This document shows, one piece after another, positions 61,347 through 64,000 of a stretch of DNA of 64,000 bases (its first letter is position 1; each line of letters opens with the position of its first letter). The position numbers were made by a program, and so were the translations under genes. Source of the DNA: CAWJKP01 sp963843465 (GTDB lineage Bacteria > Planctomycetota > Planctomycetia > Pirellulales > Thermoguttaceae); the NCBI GenBank assembly GCA_963843465.1, contig CAWJKP010000006.1:124001-188000 (forward strand), given 5' to 3'. The notes under the pieces are model-generated. The model did no database searches. It saw only the letters and a list, made by a program, of their open reading frames with translations, and was not told where the DNA came from.

Positions 61347-61770
61347 TGGGTCGAGCGCAGCGAGCCCCCTACGCACGAAGTTGAGGGATTTTGGACTACG
61401 TCCCTGGAAAGAGGCAGGTAACGGGAACACAAATTGACACTGATTGACGCTAATATGGTAAATTAGCGAAGATTAGTGAGGATTAGTGTTCCGTCCGTCG
61501 TCTCTTCTTCTTAACGGATAAGCCCCAAGACCTCTTTCAAGAAAACCATGCCCGGCCGACCGAAAAAAGGCCGAGTCCCTGGCCTCGCGTTCCATCCCTG
61601 ACGACTTACATCCCGCCCGGGTGACACAATCCGGTGGGTACACCGCAGAGATCGGCCGGTCCGGGCATGGTATCGCTACCCGGTGACGCTCCTGAAACTA
61701 TGTACTCCTCACGCTCCGCGTGAGGGCTCGCGTCACGCGGAGCGTGACGAGTACGATTCTTGCCACGACG
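61347..61770. repeat. Repeat-filled region between the DUF1844 gene and mraZ
   Basis: In order: GGGTCGAGCGCAGCGAGCCC (61348), the AT-rich ATTAGTG unit (61429-61497, inverted copy of 52191-52252), an inverted pair CCATGCCCGGCCGACCG / CGGCCGGTCCGGGCATGG (61545-61671), and the 55-bp palindromic element (61701-61755). No gene found. Confidence 0.75.
61701..61755. repeat. 55-bp CTCACGCTCCGCGTGAG palindromic element, intergenic copy
   Basis: Same length and arms as the copies in purL and hrpA. It ends 16 bases from the mraZ stop. Confidence 0.88.
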
Positions 61771-62256
61771 CTACTGCGAAAGCCGATCAAACAGGCGGCG
61801 GAACTTGGGCATCCGGTTTCCCACGTACCGCAGCCAGGCCTGCGGGCGCCACAGCTCCACGCAGACCGCCGCCCCCACGATCATCACCTCTCCGCCCGGC
61901 TCGACGCCGAGGAACTCCCGGAATCCTTCGGGAATCAGCAGCCTTCCCCGCCCGGCCAGCTCGACCGGCTTGTGCCGCGTGGAGAGCAGACGCCCGAACA
62001 ACTGCACCTGCGAGAGCTTCCCTTCCAGCCGTCCGGACCGCATTTTCTGCCGGATCAAGGCCACGCCCTCGTCGAGCTTGGCCTGCCAGACGGGCGCACT
62101 CCAAAGGCTCAGGCACCCCGGCCGTTCCTTGGCCAGGATGCAATCGCTCGATGCGGCAGTCAACGGCACGCTTAGCTCGCCGGGAATGGAGACCCGGTAA
62201 CGGTCGTCGACCGTTCGTGGGAACTCGCCAAGGATAAACAGTTCGGCGTCCGGCAT
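61771..62256 (-). CDS. mraZ: MraZ-family transcriptional regulator, not in a division cluster
   Basis: 161 residues with two AbrB-like swapped-hairpin units: FPRTVDDRYRVSIPGELSV in the first and FGRLLSTRHKPVELAGRGRLLIPEGFREFLGVE in the second. In most bacteria mraZ opens the dcw cluster and represses it. Here no rsmH, ftsL or pbp gene follows; the gene ends at a repeat region and the next gene is divergent. Planctomycetes lack ftsZ, so its target is unknown. The usual start ATG at 62256 has only a weak ribosome-binding site. Confidence 0.85.
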   Translation of the reverse strand: MPDAELFILGEFPRTVDDRYRVSIPGELSVPLTAASSDCILAKERPGCLSLWSAPVWQAKLDEGVALIRQKMRSGRLEGKLSQVQLFGRLLSTRHKPVELAGRGRLLIPEGFREFLGVEPGGEVMIVGAAVCVELWRPQAWLRYVGNRMPKFRRLFDRLSQ

Positions 62257-62526
62257 GAACTGCCATGTCGAAAGGAGGCTCCCATCCGTAGCATCCGCAG
62301 GCGGTTACCCGCATCCTGTCGCATGTCGCGCTGAGCCGTGGGCTGATTTCCCACAAAGGTCTTCGTTCATCCGACCATTGTGGGCAACCATTCCACATAG
62401 AGACGAGTTTATCGCTCTTCAGACCTTTTGCAAGCGCCTTCTGAAAAGAATTTCCAAGAAATCTCTATCGGGGGAGAAAGCTTACCCAGTCTTCCGGCGT
62501 CCAAGCGTTCAGGATTCGTTAGATTG
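62257..62526. other. Intergenic region upstream of mraZ
   Basis: It contains the palindrome GTGGGCTGATTTCCCAC (62337-62353) and a GTGGGCAACCATTCCAC pair (62379-62395). These could be binding sites, although direct TGGGA boxes as known for MraZ are not clear. No gene. Confidence 0.4.
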
Positions 62527-63918
62527 TCACGCGTCGCCGAGCGTCGACTTCCGCCGCAGGATGTGGTGGTAGTGCTGCGCGAAGCGATGGGCTTCGTCCC
62601 GCACGTATTGCACCAGCCGCAGCGCGTAGCTGTGGCGGCTCAGCCGCAGCGGCTCATCGGCGTGCATCAGGAAGATCTCTTCCTCGCGCTTGGCCAGCGA
62701 GATCACCTGCGGCGGATCGATCGCCAGAGCGGCCAGCGCGGCCAGCGCCGCGCTGAGCTGGCCCTTGCCGCCGTCGACCAGGAGCACGTCGGGAAAGACC
62801 TGGCCCTCGTCGTGCAGCCGCTGGAACCGCCGGGCAACGACCTCGTGGATGGCGGCGAAATCGTCGCCCCCCGCGGCGCCCTGGATCTTGAACCGCTTGT
62901 AGCCCGGCTTGAAGGGCATGCCGTCGATGAACTGCACCAGGCTGGCCACCGTCTCGCTGCCGCCGAGGTGCGCGATGTCGACCCCCTCGATGGTCCGCGG
63001 CGGCCGGGCCAGCTTCAGCACCTTCTGCAGGCCGATTACGCCCTTGCGGGGATCGATGTGAAAGACCTCGGGCTGCACGTGCGTGTCCAGCTCGCCCCGC
63101 TCGTCCAGGGTCTCCAAGAGCCGGATCTGGTCCCGCAGCCGCGCCGCCTCCTCGAACCGCAGCTCCCGCGCCGCCGCTTCCATCTCCTCGCGCATCTGCA
63201 CCAGCAGCGACTTCTTCTCGCCTTCCAGGAACCGCTGCAGCCGGCGGATGTCCTTGCGGTACTGCTGCTTCGAGATCCGCAGGTTGCAGGGGGCCGAGCA
63301 TTGATGGATCGAGGCCAGCAGGCAGGGCCGGAACCACTGCCACCGCTGGTCGTCCTCGTGGATCTCCAGGCCGCAGGTGCGGAAGCGGAAGATCTTCTGC
63401 AACACCTGGATCGCCCCCCGCAGCCCGCTGGCGCTGGCAAACGGCCCATAGAGCTTCGTACCCCGCTCTTTCGGCTCGCGGGTGAACTCGACCCGGGGAA
63501 ACTCCTCCCGGGTATGGATTTCCAGGTAGGGGAAGGTCTTGTCGTCTTTGAGGAGCTGGTTGAACTTGGGTTGGACGTTTTTGACCAGCCGGGCCTCCAA
63601 GAGCAGGGCATCGACCTCGCTTTCGGCTTCCAGGAAGTCGATGTCGCGGATCTCCTGCACCAGCCGGCTCGTGCGTTGCTCCTCGGCCGCCGCCTTGAGA
63701 AAGTAGCTGCCCGCACGGTTTCGCAGGTCCTTGGCCTTGCCCACGTAGATCACCCGGCCCGCGGCGTCCTTCATCAAGTAGACGCCCGGCTTATGGGGGA
63801 ACGACTTGACCTTTTCCGCCGCAGCGGCGTTATCCAGGGGATGGAGATCGTCCGGCACCCTTAGCTCCAAGTCGAAGCAGCCAATGAGGTTCCATACAAT
63901 TATACGACATCGGCCCAT
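62527..63918 (-). CDS. uvrC: UvrC-like excinuclease without the C-terminal HhH domain
   Basis: 463 residues. The GIY-YIG nuclease domain (PGVYLMKDAAGRVIYVGKAKDLRNR) is followed by ARLVKNVQPKFNQLLKDDKTFPYLEI, a CSAPCNLRISKQQY region, the UVR segment MEAAARELRFEEAARLRDQI, and the RNase H-like nuclease core (VDIAHLGGSE, DVLLVDGGKGQLSAAL, EAHRFAQHYHH). It ends right there; E. coli UvrC has about 150 further residues including a helix-hairpin-helix DNA-binding domain. Both nuclease parts look intact. It may still incise at damage with UvrB or be a specialised paralogue. The ATG at 63918 is used because the codons before it are repeat-derived. Confidence 0.9.
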   Translation of the reverse strand: MGRCRIIVWNLIGCFDLELRVPDDLHPLDNAAAAEKVKSFPHKPGVYLMKDAAGRVIYVGKAKDLRNRAGSYFLKAAAEEQRTSRLVQEIRDIDFLEAESEVDALLLEARLVKNVQPKFNQLLKDDKTFPYLEIHTREEFPRVEFTREPKERGTKLYGPFASASGLRGAIQVLQKIFRFRTCGLEIHEDDQRWQWFRPCLLASIHQCSAPCNLRISKQQYRKDIRRLQRFLEGEKKSLLVQMREEMEAAARELRFEEAARLRDQIRLLETLDERGELDTHVQPEVFHIDPRKGVIGLQKVLKLARPPRTIEGVDIAHLGGSETVASLVQFIDGMPFKPGYKRFKIQGAAGGDDFAAIHEVVARRFQRLHDEGQVFPDVLLVDGGKGQLSAALAALAALAIDPPQVISLAKREEEIFLMHADEPLRLSRHSYALRLVQYVRDEAHRFAQHYHHILRRKSTLGDA

Positions 63919-63929
63919 GTCGCGCGTGT

Positions 63930-64000
63930 AGGGTGGGACAAGGCCGCGTGGCGGCCGCCGGCCCACCAAGGACCGAAGGACGGTGGGCCGGCGCTCGCTC
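63930..64000. repeat. GTAGGGTGGGACAAGGC repeat upstream of uvrC
   Basis: Family of 6369-6466; the second arm is cut by the end of the window. It lies 11 bases upstream of the uvrC ATG. Confidence 0.7.

Overview
The window reads as chromosomal DNA of a high-GC planctomycete, most like the Pirellulales (an inference). Supporting signs are a PurS-PurL fusion, DUF1844 and DUF3467 proteins, a very large secreted PQQ-propeller protein, an orphan mraZ outside any division cluster, KDO synthesis (kdsB) and coproheme-type haem synthesis (hemQ). Most real genes are housekeeping genes on both strands. They are separated by gaps filled with short palindromic repeats. There are no rRNA genes, no CRISPR array and no prophage. 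One tRNA (Gln, CUG) is present.

Layout. 0-6 kb: end of scpB, a histidine-phosphatase-like protein without its catalytic histidines, accD, hemQ, a stand-alone response regulator, an unknown exported protein and aat. 6-14 kb: tyrA-purL and purQ, then spoVG and ispE on the minus strand. 14-18 kb: a membrane protein, a DedA protein, groES-groEL. 18-29 kb: a family 2 glycosyltransferase with a toroid-fold partner, tRNA-Gln, an FHA-GAF-PP2C signalling protein and a giant PQQ-propeller protein. 29-40 kb: a sugar-nucleotide reductase, mtaB, rdgB, DUF3467 and BON proteins, a broken signal-peptidase-like gene, an orphan HicB, a corrinoid methyl-transfer pair and an M48 protease. 40-54 kb: a DisA-type nucleotide cyclase with a large N-terminal region, hrpA, small accessory genes, an exported methyltransferase, an IS3 element and an LRR protein. 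54-64 kb: glgX, a three-gene accessory cassette, a GGDEF cyclase, kdsB, pyrG, a DUF1844 protein, mraZ and uvrC.

The most unusual property is the load of dispersed palindromic elements. At least ten sequence families are visible, and many copies lie inside open reading frames. purL carries three families, purQ one, hrpA several, mtaB one, the toroid protein at least four copies and the PQQ protein six. A 55-bp family is inserted in the same reading frame in purL and hrpA and adds the same kind of 19-residue peptide to both. This resembles the Rickettsia palindromic elements. Another family has lengths of 75, 75, 93 and 111 bp, all multiples of three.

Caveat: single-base or two-base frame breaks occur in many conserved genes (accD, groES, purL, pyrG, mtaB, the PP2C gene, the reductase). 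Several lie in homopolymers or short GC runs. Many are probably base-calling errors in the assembly, so a broken frame here is weak evidence for a pseudogene.
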